Both the position numbers and the translations under genes were made by a program. A DNA stretch of 64,000 bases, taken from positions 23,317,001 through 23,381,000 of the forward strand of contig CM060882.1 in assembly GCA_030762935.1 (NCBI GenBank), in the 5' to 3' direction. Below the pieces are notes generated by a model. The model searched no databases and was not told the origin of the DNA. It saw only the letters and a program-made list of their open reading frames with translations. This stretch comes from Hymenopus coronatus (taxonomy: Eukaryota; Arthropoda; Insecta; Mantodea; Hymenopodidae). The stretch's first letter is position 1; the number at the start of each line of letters is the position of its first letter. Below, piece after piece: positions 44,041 to 56,375 of this stretch.

Positions 44041-46772
44041 ACTTTTGAACAAAGAATGCATGTTGAAAAATAAACATAATTTCCCATTTACATATGTATG
44101 TTGTACCTTAAAAGCATTAAATTAGGGGTTTATTGATTATTCATGCTTTTTCTCCCCCACATTACCCTGGATTGTACTAAATAAATACAAGTTGCCTGTT
44201 CTTCAGGTGGGAATTATCCATTGTATTTGTAAGTATCAAATAACAACAAATACAACCATCACAAGCCCATAAACGTCTTCCCTCTTCGCAATATCTGACA
44301 GCATGATCTGAACACAATACATAAACCAGCTGCTATACAGCACTACAGCGTGACCATGTGACCAACCAATATATCAAATAAACATGCATTTCAAAATGTA
44401 AACTTTAAGCACAGAATGAAATACAAGAAATCTCATACAATACAAGACATCTTAACAAGTCTAGAGCCAAGTAACTCAAGGTAAGAATTGTCACTGAATT
44501 CATTGAATATTGGCATTACTTCACTGTCTGTCAGTGTTCACGGTGATATCATCTTTGCATAGAATGCAAATAAAGAAGAAGAAAAAAAAAAGAAAAAAAA
44601 ACCATAAATATTCACATGTGTATGACCTCACTGGTAATTAGACATGTTTAACTGGCTAGAAATGACATCCTCGAACACTGATGACATCTGACATTGTGCA
44701 AAGCATTAGATGATATAAACTCCTCTCTTATATGACAACAGAAAGGGGGGGGGGTAACTGGTGCATTTGGGTAAAAATCCTCTGCATTTGTGAGGTTTGG
44801 GAATTAAATTTTAACTTGAAAGCTCAAACTCCCCTTCTGACAATTGAGGTATCAAATACAAACCATAAACCACAGGAAAGATAATTTGTTTCATGGTTGT
44901 ACTTTCAGTAGTCATTTATTTTTTCTTCTAAATAACTAAGTTAAGTGTAACTAAGAGAAATAAAGTCTCTGGTACTCTTGCTTTTCCACACTTCATTCTG
45001 TTGTGTGTTTCTAGAACAATTTCCAATGAAGTCGTTAATATGCATTTTAAACTCCTTAGCATAATAAGGCTACTATACCTTCCACCTAATCTGGTAGTAC
45101 ATAAGGGCTGAAGGGAGCATTGAAGTCATGCTATCAGTATATTTAAAGCTATGTATTGCACAGTTCTTTGTATGTACCTTGGAATATATCTCAACTTATG
45201 ATGAAAGTACTTTCTCTTTAATTCAATGAAATTTGATCAGCCTAAATGTTGTATGGAATATTTACTCATTTCCAGTACAGAAAATAAATACAAGTTGGAT
45301 TTAAAGCATTACAAAAAGCTGAAGCAAAAGAAAAAGTATATAAAAATTATACTGAATGGGTTCACATTATCAGAAGTGTATTAACAGGGTTTCACTGTAT
45401 TTTAATGCATTTAATTTAGAAGCAATGCCTGTTATATGCCAAACAAATGAAAATACCAGAGTTGTGTGTTTTCTTATTGATAAATGAACATTTTCATTTT
45501 TGTAAATAAAGGCTGTTCATATTAATAGAGAACGGAAACCAGAACGAGAGTAACAAACTTAAACTATACACATTAGTATCTGAGCGTTAAGAATTAATGG
45601 GAAACTTTCCAAGGAATAGGAAAGAAGACAATCAGATTTTAACTTTCTAGGTCTCATTCTATGTATTTACCTTTTCTTGAGCACTTGGCTCTCTAGTCTT
45701 CATTCGGTAGGTTTCGTGCAATTTTGGTTGTAGAGCAGAGTAACAACATTGAGATATGAAATACAGTATACACCCTGATATTTATAATTGATGAGAAATG
45801 ACCTTGTGATTGACGTTCCTGCTGACATGTGGCTCTTGCCATATTTACTTGTTGTCTGTTTGCAGCTACACACATTCCACTACTTCTAAAATGCCTTCTT
45901 TGCATGTTGAACCACTTTTCCCCATTTCTCACTAGTTACCTCATCTATTCCTTTTAACATTGAGCCTGTACTTAACTAAATGTAAAAGTTGTATTATTTC
46001 AGCTAATGTAACCTCAACTCGTTTATTACGACTGTAAGACATTTTCAAGACAGTGTTAGTCGTGGTAGTTCTAGGATGACAACAAGAGCAATGTATGCAA
46101 TATATAAAAGGTACTAACGATTATAAATGTTACAGATTCACTGTGTACCAAACTTTTCATAGAATGGAATCAAACAATCGGATCAGTGATGCATGATAAT
46201 ATGTGCATTAATTTCCACCAAACCTGTAGGTGTTGTAACACCGATGACATGATCTCTCTTGATGGCAATGCATTCTTACATTATGATTGGTAAGCAAATT
46301 GACAAGCCCCTGCCAGCAGACAACACACCCCACAGGTGTCAATCACAAGGAAATTTCTCACTGACTATAGTGGCTTCAATGCTAAGATTTCATTCTGACT
46401 GTAGATCCCAGAGCTCACACACATGCATGTCCAGTGTGTTTCATTTAATAATTCAGCTAGTTCACAGTAAATTAGATCCCCTCTTCACCACAATGACCGA
46501 GGGCCTCAAAGAAAGAAACTTTCTTTGGTTGAAACACTGGAGAGATATTTGTAAAACTAGTGTCCAACTAGTGTTAGACTCTTGACTGTAGAAATTAATC
46601 AATGTTGGCCATGGCCTGGAGCAGCCACTAGAACTGTCATTAGTCGCAATCTAGGAAAATAAAACCTGAAGAAATTCCATCTTGATTCCCTCAGATTCAT
46701 TGAGTGCTGATTCTTCTAGCGAAAATGTCATCTGTAGTTTATCTGCTATTTAAATTGGCTATTGCCCCAAAA
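44041..46772. other. Mostly unassigned sequence
   Basis: A piece at 45519-45720 (AGAGAACGGAAACCAGAACG ... TTTAACTTTCTAGGTCTCATTC) resembles the left part of the piggyBac-like MITE at 33392. Nothing else recognised. The frames 45693-45932 and 46259-46585 carry no known motif. A nine-G run lies at 44748-44756. Confidence 0.4.
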
Positions 46773-47670
46773 TATAAAATATGATTTGTTCCATTCACAT
46801 GACTTTCTCTACATTGCTGTAACAAATTATTGTTAAAAAGCATATTCTTCTATCTACTTTATGATAATCGAGATAAACATTAGCAGAAATGTTCTTAATT
46901 ATGTGCTGCCTTGTAAGTAGAAGGTAAATAAGGGAATACACTAGGCTAAAACAAATGCCAAATCTCTTAAAAGCTGGTTGCCATGTGGTTAAAATCCATT
47001 TCCATGCAGGGTCAGGAGTTTACAACTTTAGTGTGAGAAAAGTTTTAAGTATTTTAAATCTGAAACAAATAACAAGGAATATGTCAGAAATGGTTAATTC
47101 CACACACAAAAAAAGTATATGACGTAAATTGTGTGTTTTAATGTGATCTACAGTTTTTGTATAGTAAGTTTCTGTCTCTCTCTTACAATTTACCAGTTAT
47201 AAAAAAGTCAGCAAATTTCATTCAGAATAAAGAGGTCTTTAGAGGCTATTCCCAAAAAATTCAAGATATACAGTTTATTTGCCATATGAATATCTTTAAT
47301 ATATGGTATTTTAATCAAATCGTTAGAGCCATTCTAAAAAAAAATCAAAATCGTTAGAGCCATTTTAAAAAAAAAATCAAAATTTACAAAATGTTTTCCA
47401 TATAAAGGGTAGTTTGACCTGGGGGAATTTTTCTCAAAATTTTTGTGTCGCATCCCTGGAAAATACTAAACTTACACACACACACACACGCACGCACACA
47501 CACACACGCACACACACAGACACACAGACCTTTTTCCAATTTTTTTTTATATACAGGGGACCCTAAAACGTGTTTTCTGTCGAAATCTCAATATTGAATT
47601 TTTGGGTGGAATACAATACCTTCTCTATACACTATGTACATAGTGTGTAATAAAAACTTATAGAGAACAT
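46773..47670 (-). repeat. Family R repeat, full length
   Basis: Starts AATATGATTTGTTCCATTCAC with ACTTTCTCTACATTGCTG and ends CTTCTCTATACACTATGTAC then a disturbed outer end. CA microsatellite at 47474-47525. A ~40 bp duplicated segment near 47320-47380 (AATCGTTAGAGCCATT twice). Confidence 0.85.
47474..47525. repeat. (CA)n microsatellite in family R
   Basis: Interrupted CA/CG-CA run occupying the same internal position as GT runs of other family R copies. Confidence 0.9.
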
Positions 47671-47810
47671 AAAAACACCATTGAAATTAACAAAAGAACA
47701 ACAGTAAATATAATGAAAGAATGATGCTTGGAGAAGAGAAATCAGAAGTGGTAATGGATGTGCATTTAGAAAATGTTTACTCTTTTAAATTTTGGCATTG
47801 GCAAACCTGC

Positions 47811-47854
<44 letters not shown>

Positions 47855-49490
47855 ATCTCCATTAATTTAACCCTATTTTACAAAACTATGTTAGGATTAT
47901 ATTTTTATACATGCAGTAACATACATGTAATAACATAATAGACAATAACATACAAAAAAGAGAACTATCATATTTGATACAACAATATAACATACTGTAA
48001 AGGGAACCTAGTATAAACTTTTAAGTTTAGAAAAAATAACATTAATAAACTTTTGAAACTCTTTTAAACAGCACTTAGATTTTAAAATATGTTGTAGTGG
48101 AGGCTTATAATCCTTATTACAGTTGTTTAAATATGCAATTAAATAAAATCTACTTCAGTGAAAAACAGGACAAAAAAACAAAATGTGTTCCACAGATGAA
48201 ATACACTTTTGACACATACAGAAAGCTAGTTTTAACATTTATTTTAAATTTTTCAAAACAATTTCCAAATTCACCATGTCCAGAAAGAAACTGTGTGAAA
48301 ATATGGTTGGTTCCTGCTGAATTAGAAGCAGGCGCAACAATATCAGTGTTGAGATACAAATGACGTTGGAGTGCAAAACATCAGTTTTCCACTTAGTTTT
48401 ATATGTACATCTATATGCAGTGCCTTTAATTCCCAGGTTATTGAGAACTTAAATGATTGCTTTGCTTTCCATTCTGGTTTCCTTTCTCAGACTATTGTGA
48501 ACCAGCCTTAACACTATGCTGAAAAAAGCTTGTGTGATTTTTTTAAAAATAATTTTCAAATATTTTAGATTATATCTATATTTTATATCTTATTTAGTAT
48601 ATTCTCTTTTGAACTTTAAGTTCAAACATTGCACATAAATCAGAGAAATTTAGAAACATTTGTGATTTATTTACACTGAGAAAGAAATCTGCAGAGTAAG
48701 TTCTTCCATCATTTTTAGATGTGGTGTAATATGATTGTAACCAAAGATATTTTGAGGCAGCAAAAGGAATGAAAAAAAAATTAATAAATAATAATAAAAA
48801 ATTATGGCATTACGAGTCTAAAGGCTGCTAAAATAAGAGTACATAGGATATCTGAATATTTACAGATAATTTTTTTTCAAAACCAGGGAGCAATAAGGGC
48901 GCTATCGAGTTAAGCTAAAATTTAAATAACGCTGGATTAATTTAGTTTTAACTGGAATCTTTGTTATTACAGTTATTAGATTTTTATATAAGATTTTGCT
49001 TATATACTTTGCTATAAATATTTTGTTCTCTTCCAGTGTTAAGAGTTCAGTAAGTTTGATTTATATTGGTTTGATATACTTGATCCAGGATTTTAAGACC
49101 AAAATGGCTTGTTTTGTTGACAGAGAGGGATAGTAAGATATGGCCTTTTTGTCATTCATAACAGTATAGTTTTATTCCACCACAAATAGAAACAGCATAG
49201 TTGTGTTCTGGGCTCTTGAGCCCCACCAGAAAAGGAAAGCTTTATTTGGTTACCCAGCAAGCTGCTATGCAGGAAACATTCCTGCAGATATATTAGCATA
49301 GCGTAGCCTACTTAGCAGAAGTGGTTCAATGCTGTAAGATTTGCTATTCTTTCACAGCCTACCATATCTGAAGTTAAGAAATGTAAGGTAGTGCATTGGG
49401 AAGGGCAGGAAATTATTATCTTATAGATAAATTAGATGATAAAGCTCGGATAAAACAATATTTACAATAAATAACTGGAAAAGTTGTATA
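47671..49490. other. Unassigned sequence with an (ATT)n microsatellite
   Basis: (ATT)n at 47816-47852. 48370-48507 resembles the right end of the 33392 MITE (GAACCAGCC followed by TTAA at 48508). The 88-codon frame 48097-48363 has no recognised domain. Confidence 0.4.
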
Positions 49491-49499
49491 AAAATACAA

Positions 49500-50338
49500 A
49501 ACTTTCACAAAGCGTGTGTCTCTTTATTATGTTTTGGTGGTGTCCTAAAGATGGTTTGGCACCCCTGCATTGCAAACGGAATGCTGGTATTCAGTGAAAA
49601 CAAGTTACAGATTTGCACCAGTGTGAAACACAGGAGTGTCATTAGATTTTTGTCATCAGAAGGTTGAAACCAATCAAAATTCACCATTGAATGGCAGTGC
49701 AATATAGTGAAAGATGTTTGAGTCGAACACAAGTGTATGAGTGAGCAGATATGTTCAAATGAGTTCCAAAATCAAAGTTGGTGCAAATTGAAAGAAGTCC
49801 TGGTAAGATCATGTTGGGACCATAAGGGCAATTCTTGAACATTACATGTCATGAGTCAAGATATAAACAGTGAGACGTATGCAAACCTTATGTGTCAAAA
49901 TTTGAAACTAACCATTTTGAGAAAGTGCCGTGGACTGATGTCCAGTGGCGTACTGTTACTGCTTGATAACGCGAGGCTGCACACTGTTGAGTCACATTAG
50001 ATACAATCAAAGACCTGAAATTCATCCTCTTACCCCATCCCCTGTATTCTCCGGATCTGGCACCTTCAGATTATCACATTTTTAACCCACTGAAAGAGGC
50101 TCTTAGTGGCTCAAGGTTCACAGAAGATGAATTCTAGGCAGCAGTGCATAACTGGTTACACACACACCCCCAAAAATTCTTTTCATGTGGAACTGAGAAG
50201 CTTATCCAGCGCTGGCATAAGTGCATACACCTTGGGGGGGGGGGGATTATTTTGAAAAATAATAAGTGTCATATTCCATTCTTGTAAAAAAAAAAAAAAT
50301 TAAAAAAATAATTCTGGTTATTTATTGAATGACCCTTG
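49500..50338 (+). pseudogene. mariner transposase, internally deleted copy
   Basis: + strand: KHRSVIRFLSSEG (first HTH), then decayed sequence, then a jump to SSGVLLLLDNARLHTV (second Asp block), HPLYSPDLAPSDYHIF (third Asp, D34D spacing plausible) and FTEDEF, LIQRWHKCIHL at the C-terminus. The right end ATTGAATGACCCTTGTAT resembles a mariner terminal repeat. It carries an A-run and a G-run (50237-50246). Confidence 0.8.
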
Positions 50339-50399
50339 TATATCCAATGTCACAAGTTACTCCATGGGCTGCATATTATACTGGTTTTTACATGACGGA

Positions 50400-51390
50400 A
50401 TTTGTAAGGAAAAGAAAGAACCAGGGTCAAGAGGAGGAACTAGTGTACTGAGCACTCCTGAAAAGAGAAGAAACCCCAGACCAGAACATACTCTCTGCAA
50501 ATCAATGACTTTAATATTGCCATTATACAAAGAATAAAAGGTGATTTTTATGCTCTGGAAAAATGAGTACTGACTGTCAGGAAATTGCTGCCCATTGTAA
50601 AAGAGAGAATACATTTTTCATGGGAGAGAATCTCTCTTTTAAGTGTGATAAAAAAATTAGGTTTTAAGTAAAACACTTGTTGGAGCAAAAGAAAAGTGCT
50701 AATTGAAAGTTCTCGCATTACTTCACTATGACTTGAGTGCCTTATTACCATAAAAGAAGTGGACAATATATTGTGTATATTGATGGAATTTGGGTTGATA
50801 GTAATTTAACTTTTGGGCAATACTGGCAGAGTGCTGATGCAATGGACATTCAGAAAAATATTAATTCTGGCAATAAACTTACAGTGGTGCATGCTGGAGG
50901 TGTCAATGGATACATCTTATTTATAAAGTCAGAAATATTTACTATTAGTGCCTACCATGGGCAAATGAATGGAAAAAAGTAGATCCCTGAGTGCTAGCAC
51001 CAAGTCTCCCACCTTCATCTGTGGTAGTACTAGATAATGCATCATAATACAGTGTTCAACAAGATAGCCCCACCTAATGCATAGACCAGAATTGTATAAA
51101 ATCATTGAACAAATGAAGCCTGTAAGAAAGGTATACAGCATTTATGGGCTTTCGGAGTCTTTGGGGCATTGAGTCATTCGCTTGTCTCCTTATATGGTAA
51201 TCTCAACCCTATTGTGCTAGCCTGAGCTAAAATAAAGCAAGTGGTGGGAGAACACAATGTGATGGGTGACTTCTCACTAAAGACACTGCATAAAGTCATC
51301 CTCAAAACCATTTCAGAAGTGACCACATCTGACTCATGTGGAAAAACTTGAGAAGGGATTTTGAAAGAAAGATACAATTGCTCCAGATAT
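50400..51390 (+). pseudogene. DDE-superfamily (IS630/Tc1-related) transposase
   Basis: In shifting + frames: linker EPGSRGGTSVLSTPEKRRNP, then KLLPIVKERIHFSWE and IKKLGFK, then YIVYIDGIWVDSNLTF (first Asp), NSGNKLTVVHAGGVNGYI, AYHGQMNGKK, SVVVLDNASYYSVQQ (second Asp) and a decayed C-terminal tail. The LPPYH...LNPIE block is not clearly seen. It ends directly at the MITE at 51394. The 81-codon frame 50737-50982 is the best preserved piece. Confidence 0.75.
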
Positions 51391-51393
51391 ATA

Positions 51394-51854
51394 GGGTCAT
51401 TAAATTATAAGGCAACCCTTCTTGCAGCCTCTCTCCACTGCCCAAGAGATCAGAGAGTCGCCAGGAAAGTGATACCGGCAAAGGCGCACTAGAGTCTTAC
51501 CTTAAGCAAATGCTGAAAATATTGACCATCTGCTTCCAAACAGGCACTATAACAAGTTAAATATGTTCTCGCTCATTCATCCAAGCTCAGCATTAGAAAG
51601 AGTAGTCTAAAGAAACTTAGTGATAATATCATGCAAGAAATTACAAGGATTCCTGCTGCTAAGCTTAGTCGAGTGAGTGAGAATATTCTCGCAAATTATG
51701 CTGCTCATATGAGCAGGAAGTCAACATTTCTGTAATGTATCTTAAGATAAGTATTTTAGTGCACCTTTGCTGGCACCACTTTCCCGGCAACTCTCGGATC
51801 CCTTGTGTAGTGGAGAGAGGTTGCGACAGGGGTTATCTTATAATTTAACGATCG
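51394..51854. mobile_element. MITE of IS630/DUF4817 type, copy 3
   Basis: TATA at 51390-51393 and 51855-51858. Left GGGTCATTAAATTATAAGGC, right CTTATAATTTAACGATCG. Same interior arrangement as copies at 3994 and 20506. Confidence 0.85.
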
Positions 51855-52432
51855 TATAGTTGAAAGAATAGTGATCTCTTTAGAAGACAGCAGAAACTGA
51901 AATAGTGTCTTCAAAATCATACACAGAATATATTAAGCATACATCACCTTATCTGTATTCATGCATGTGTTGTGTGTACATTCTTTTCAGGGTTCTCGAT
52001 TTTGGAACACAACTGTACCTAGATATTCACAAAACATGCCATGTAGGATCTTATTTACATATATTGAAGTGAGAATTTGGTCTGCTTTATTGGAAAAGTT
52101 AGGCTTGCTATTGCTTTTTAGCCACAACATATTGCTCTTTATAAGTTTATTTAAAAATTAATTTGTACAAGCAGAATGTGTCTTAATTTAATAGAATTAT
52201 AATATAAGCAGCTACAATCATCATCAGAAGTATTTTTGAGGACAGCTTGAAAATATATTATTTTCTTATGATGTAGTTATTAACATATTTATAAGGTAAG
52301 TACTTACTCCCTAGTGTTGGAATAATTTGAAAATTGCTTCTTAATGAGATGTCGATTAACGTGGTGATTATTCTTCCACATATGCCATGTGAAGACTGAA
52401 GTTGGAAACATAAGGCCAAATAAATAAAGTGA
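51855..52432. other. Unassigned sequence
   Basis: No feature recognised; the 66-codon frame at 51961 has no known motif. Confidence 0.4.
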
Positions 52433-52715
52433 GTTTTATTTATGGACGCTCTTTAACTACTGTGTTTCTTAGCATCCCATTCTATGTTGGACGTAAAACC
52501 CCACTGAGTTTTGCTCAGAGGTCTCTTTATCAGACTTGAGGTTCTTTTATCTTAAATCTACAACATAGGACCAACGTCTTTATTTGCCTTCCGAAGGAAT
52601 CCATGCTAAGGATTTTTGCACCCGAAAAAATCCATCGCCCTCCTCTGGGTGTGAACCAGCGACCTTGTGTACAAGAGACTAGCATGTTAACCATTACACC
52701 ACAGAGGATCTCACT
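52433..52715 (-). repeat. SINE type C, full-length minus copy
   Basis: Best full copy: minus-strand head CTCTGTGGTGTAATGGTTAA, B-box region GCTGGTTCACACCCAGAGG, body CCTTAGCATGGATTCC, tail ending GCGTCCATAAATAAAAC. Confidence 0.8.
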
Positions 52716-53737
52716 TGAATGCAAATATCAGACTCCGAAACAAAATTCAACTGAAGAGTGAGTGATAAATTGAGTGGGATTTGAGTATTTTTCTAGTAAA
52801 GTCTGATGTAGACTTAAAACACTTTTTGAGAATTGGTAACTAAAAAAAGGTTTCCAAAACATTAATAAACATGTTATTAACATTAAAATAAGAACTATGT
52901 TATTAACATTATAAATATAAACGTGTTAAGTATAAATGTGAACGTTCATGTCATCCTGCATAATTTGTTAGAATTTATAGGATATGTGCAACTGCTGAAG
53001 CTATAAGCCCAGGAGAGTTTGTGATTCTGAAATATGGCGGGACTGGGAAGTGTATATCAATAATTACCAGATTTCTAAGCCCCTAGTACCAGAACTCCTA
53101 TTTCTAACATAAATAAATTATTTGATAATGGATTCACAACTGCATTTTTAAAATATAAATTTACTTCAAATGAAATACCAAGATGAACTCATTGTTTACT
53201 GTTACTTCTCTGAGTATGAAATTCAAAATGACATTATTGTGGGAAAAATAGAACACTATTAGTTTATAATAATTTGTTTAATGTGTGTCGTTGTTTGGAC
53301 TTAACATTTCCATTTGCTGCCTGTTCATTGACATGCAAGTATGTAGAGATATTAAAAAAATACTAATAAAACACTGCAAAATAAAGCACCTGTACTATGT
53401 AAATAGTAAGTAGATAATGTATTCATTGATATTAAATGTATATGGACTTAACTATTTTGCTAATATATCCAAAGGAGAGTTCTTTTTTTATAGACATATA
53501 AATTCTTACTCCTTATTTTCCAAAGCATTGCTTTTCTATAATTGTATTAAGCACACATTCTTTTCTGGGGGAAAAATTGTATTACTGGCTGATATTTTAG
53601 TCCACAAATGAAAACCATGGCGCTACAGAATCCACATGGAAGACTATACATCCATTAAATAAAAGTAAAGCTCTCAATTTATGCTCTGGAAAACACAAAA
53701 ACTATCAACCTATCGAAGGCTGTCCATGGTTATTTAA
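52716..53737. other. Unassigned AT-rich sequence
   Basis: No feature recognised. Confidence 0.4.
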
Positions 53738-53994
53738 TGGTGTTGTAGCCTAGCCGCTAGTTCCCAAGGTTTGGGTTAAAACCTAGTGGAGGACAGTGGA
53801 TTTTTTTTTGGAGGCCATAAAAATCCTTAGTATGGAAGGAAAGTAAAGCCGTTGGTCCTGTGTCGTAGACTTATGGAACTTAACCTCAAGACTGATAAAG
53901 AGGCCTTTGAGCAAAATAAAGCATTGTTTCACGTCCAATGTAGAATGGGACACTGAGAACCACAGAAGTTAAAGAGCGTCCATAAATAAAACTC
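53738..53994 (+). repeat. SINE type C, plus copy
   Basis: Head GTTGTAGCCTAGCCGC (diverged A-box), GGTTAAAACCTAGTGGAGG (decayed B-box), body and tail GCGTCCATAAATAAAACTC as in 52433. Confidence 0.7.
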
Positions 53995-54298
53995 AAGTAA
54001 ACTTCAGGTTATTAAAGTGAGTAAGTGACAAATTAATCAAGTATGAGTATCCCTTTTTGTAAGGACTATGAATTTGACCCTTAGAATGTGACTGAAAAAT
54101 TCAAAGACACAGTCAAATTTGAATCACAGATCTTCAGCTTTCCACACCAAATTACCTACCATAGGAATATGCCAGCACAACTTTAAATTTTCCAACTTAT
54201 AATTTTCTGTGTACTTTAAACCCTAAACTTCATAGTTAACTGTATTAAATCATATAGTAATGAACTAATGGGTCTTTTTTTATGTTTATTACTATAAT

Positions 54299-54582
54299 AC
54301 ACAAAGCTTCATCAAAATTGTTACTTAAACAGAACCAGTATCATAGCATTTATCGTGCATCATCAGCGGATATGTCTACTGGATGCAGGTGAATCATTTG
54401 AGACAGCTCTTATTACTCTTGTGGGGGGGCTGAAGAATTTTCTTCTTTATGTTGAACTTGGCCAGCCCCCCACCAAAGAAAAAGAAGCAGACCGTGTCAG
54501 ATGGTTCACCTGCATCTGGTACTCATATGCAGCTGATGATGTAGGACAGATACTGTAATACCAGTTGATCGAAGCTTTGTGT
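54299..54582. mobile_element. Long-hairpin MITE (foldback element)
   Basis: Arms of ~100 bases: ACACAAAGCTTCATC and GAAGCTTTGTGT at the outer ends, CATCATCAGC against GCTGATGATG, GCAGGTGAATCAT against ATGGTTCACCTGC, and an inner pair GTGGGGGGGCTG against CAGCCCCCCAC. Most of the 284 bases can pair. The 67-codon frame inside is a by-product of the repeat. Confidence 0.75.
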
Positions 54583-54725
54583 TAAAAAAACATCTGATGT
54601 GTTCCATTTACTCTTTATGTTCTGCAAACAATCTTACAAAAGATTATGATTTTATCTACTTCAGCTAATGAAGTTAAACATTTCCAGAAATGCTCTTATT
54701 ACTTAAATTCCTTTTGCAATAAGCT
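54583..54725 (-). repeat. Family R distal-end fragment
   Basis: Starts AACATCTGATGTGTTCCATTT and continues with 'ttatctacttcagctaatgaag', the distal ~140 bases of family R. It begins one base after the hairpin MITE. Confidence 0.6.
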
Positions 54726-55199
54726 GGAGGTACCAGGTGTGATCAAAAACTTTCTTTTTTGGGTTAGAATCTAATAATAACTACTGGGGCAGATCTTTCA
54801 TAAGAGGTGCAGGTTTGCAGCAACAGACACTTGCAACTCTTAAAGGATGTTTTCACCTTTATTTCACTGTTGGACTATATTCAGTTACAGGAAGCCTCCT
54901 CTTTCCAGCAGCTGGGTAAACTTGCTAATGGACAATATTTGATGCTTACCTTGGTAGTGTGGGAATAGCGTGTCTGCCTCGCATTCAAGAGGTCATTAGT
55001 TTGAATCTCACTAAGGGTGAGTTGCCCAGATAAGGTTCTTTTAGGGGGGGGGGGGGTTCCATTATCCTGATTCCTGAAAAGACTAATGTTGAGTAACCTT
55101 AACCCACAATTGCATGAATTATTTTGCTACATATGTCGTTCTTGTTCTAATTTGCAAACTGGTACTTATATCCCTTTCACTGGCACCACAACTGAAGTG
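54726..55199. other. tRNA-like SINE head and unassigned sequence
   Basis: 54957-55025 (GGTAGTGTGGGAATAGCGTG, TTAGTTTGAATCTCACT) looks like a diverged tRNA-derived head. A ten-G run at 55045-55056. Confidence 0.4.
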
Positions 55200-55560
55200 A
55201 CTTGGATAGCCATGATTGTTAGTGCGTTATGAAGTGGACTGGCCATCCATTCAAAGCTGAATGTTGTGAGTTCGAGTTGTAGTGACTGCAGTCAAATGTG
55301 CTTGTGGTAAAGGACGGGGAGGGCCCAAATAAAATAACTGGTGTAGTGAAATGCTTGAACGCTAATGGGGATACATTTGACTGCAGTTGCATAGATTTTG
55401 CTCTTTTTTATTTAAAAAAACACTACATTTTTATTGTAAAAATATTAATATTTTTACAATATAAGACAGCTTAACTAGCCTAATTTTGTTGAAAAATCCA
55501 CTGAAAATGTTAAAAGCTTTGATTAATCATCTTTGTTGCATATATGCAACACCATGCATT
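55200..55560 (+). repeat. SINE type G, uninterrupted
   Basis: Plus orientation. Contains CAGCTTAACTAGCCTAATTT, the intact sequence corresponding to the Penelope insertion site of the 26262-28210 copy, and GAGTTCGAGTTG in the B-box position. Confidence 0.7.
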
Positions 55561-55689
55561 AATTAGCATTGATTGATCTAATAGATTGAAAGTCACCATT
55601 GGGGTATGTCATCTCAAAATAATTTGAGATCATCTTGTGGTTTACTGCAAAACATGCAAGTCATTTGGGGAATTTAATGCTGTGCTGGC

Positions 55690-55800
55690 ATGTTGTCATG
55701 GTAGCTGAATGGTTAGACCAAATAACTAGAGACTGGTAGATCCGTGGTTCAAATCCTGGCTATGGCATTGAATTTTTCAGTCTCTCTCTACCAATCCAAC
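55690..55800 (+). repeat. SINE type D, best copy
   Basis: Head ATGGTAGCTGAATGGTTAGA, B box GGTTCAAATCCTGGC, tail TGGCATTGAATTTTTCAG. Confidence 0.7.
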
Positions 55801-56270
55801 TTGTGTACATATGATGTGTGTGAAAAAAACAATTAACCATGTTAGTAAAATAATTTTGAACAATTGATTGGTACATCAATGAACAATTATTTGTTGCAAC
55901 AATTTATGGATGGATTTTGACCAAATAACATTTAACATGAAGCAGGCAGCTTTAAACATATTCAGCTCAATTCAAATAATCACATTTATGCTAAAAGAGA
56001 AACATGTTGCACCAATATTCAAAAGACTTGTTGCCAAAGGATCTATTACAAAGATGCCACACCAAGCAAATAACCAACTCAACCAATTTTTACAGCATTC
56101 CAACTCTTTAATGATCTAAGTACTTACTTAAATTAGTTATTTTTCTCATTTTTAATTTGAGGCTAATTTTGGTGATTATATTGTTTGTATCCTTGTAAGT
56201 ATTTTTCGTTATAGCATAGGCATTTTCATTCTGTGCTTGTCAACTTCTTGCTAATTGGTTTGCAATTATA

Positions 56271-56375
56271 GGGTGATTAAATTATAAGGTAACCTCTCAC
56301 ATGGCCAAGTTTGCATTACTCTTCACTCTTCACTTGCCTTCTACTGGGACTTCAGACAGCCAATTTCAGCACTAA
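56271..56375 (+). mobile_element. IS630/DUF4817 transposon, 5' end only
   Basis: Terminus GGGTGATTAAATTATAAGGT preceded by TATA, then CTTCACTTGCCTTCTACTGG and GACTTCAGACAGCCAATTTC, which correspond to the leader of the 21305-22191 element (ACTACTGCCATGCC, GGACTTCAGACTGTCAATTC). Similarity fades after ~56375. Confidence 0.7.

Noticed and set aside
46259..46585. 108-codon frame as a gene
   Set aside because: No motif, no splice-flanked context and no paralogue in the window.
48097..48363. 88-codon frame as an exon
   Set aside because: No recognised domain, no acceptor of the required phase, AT-rich context and an equal-length antisense frame.
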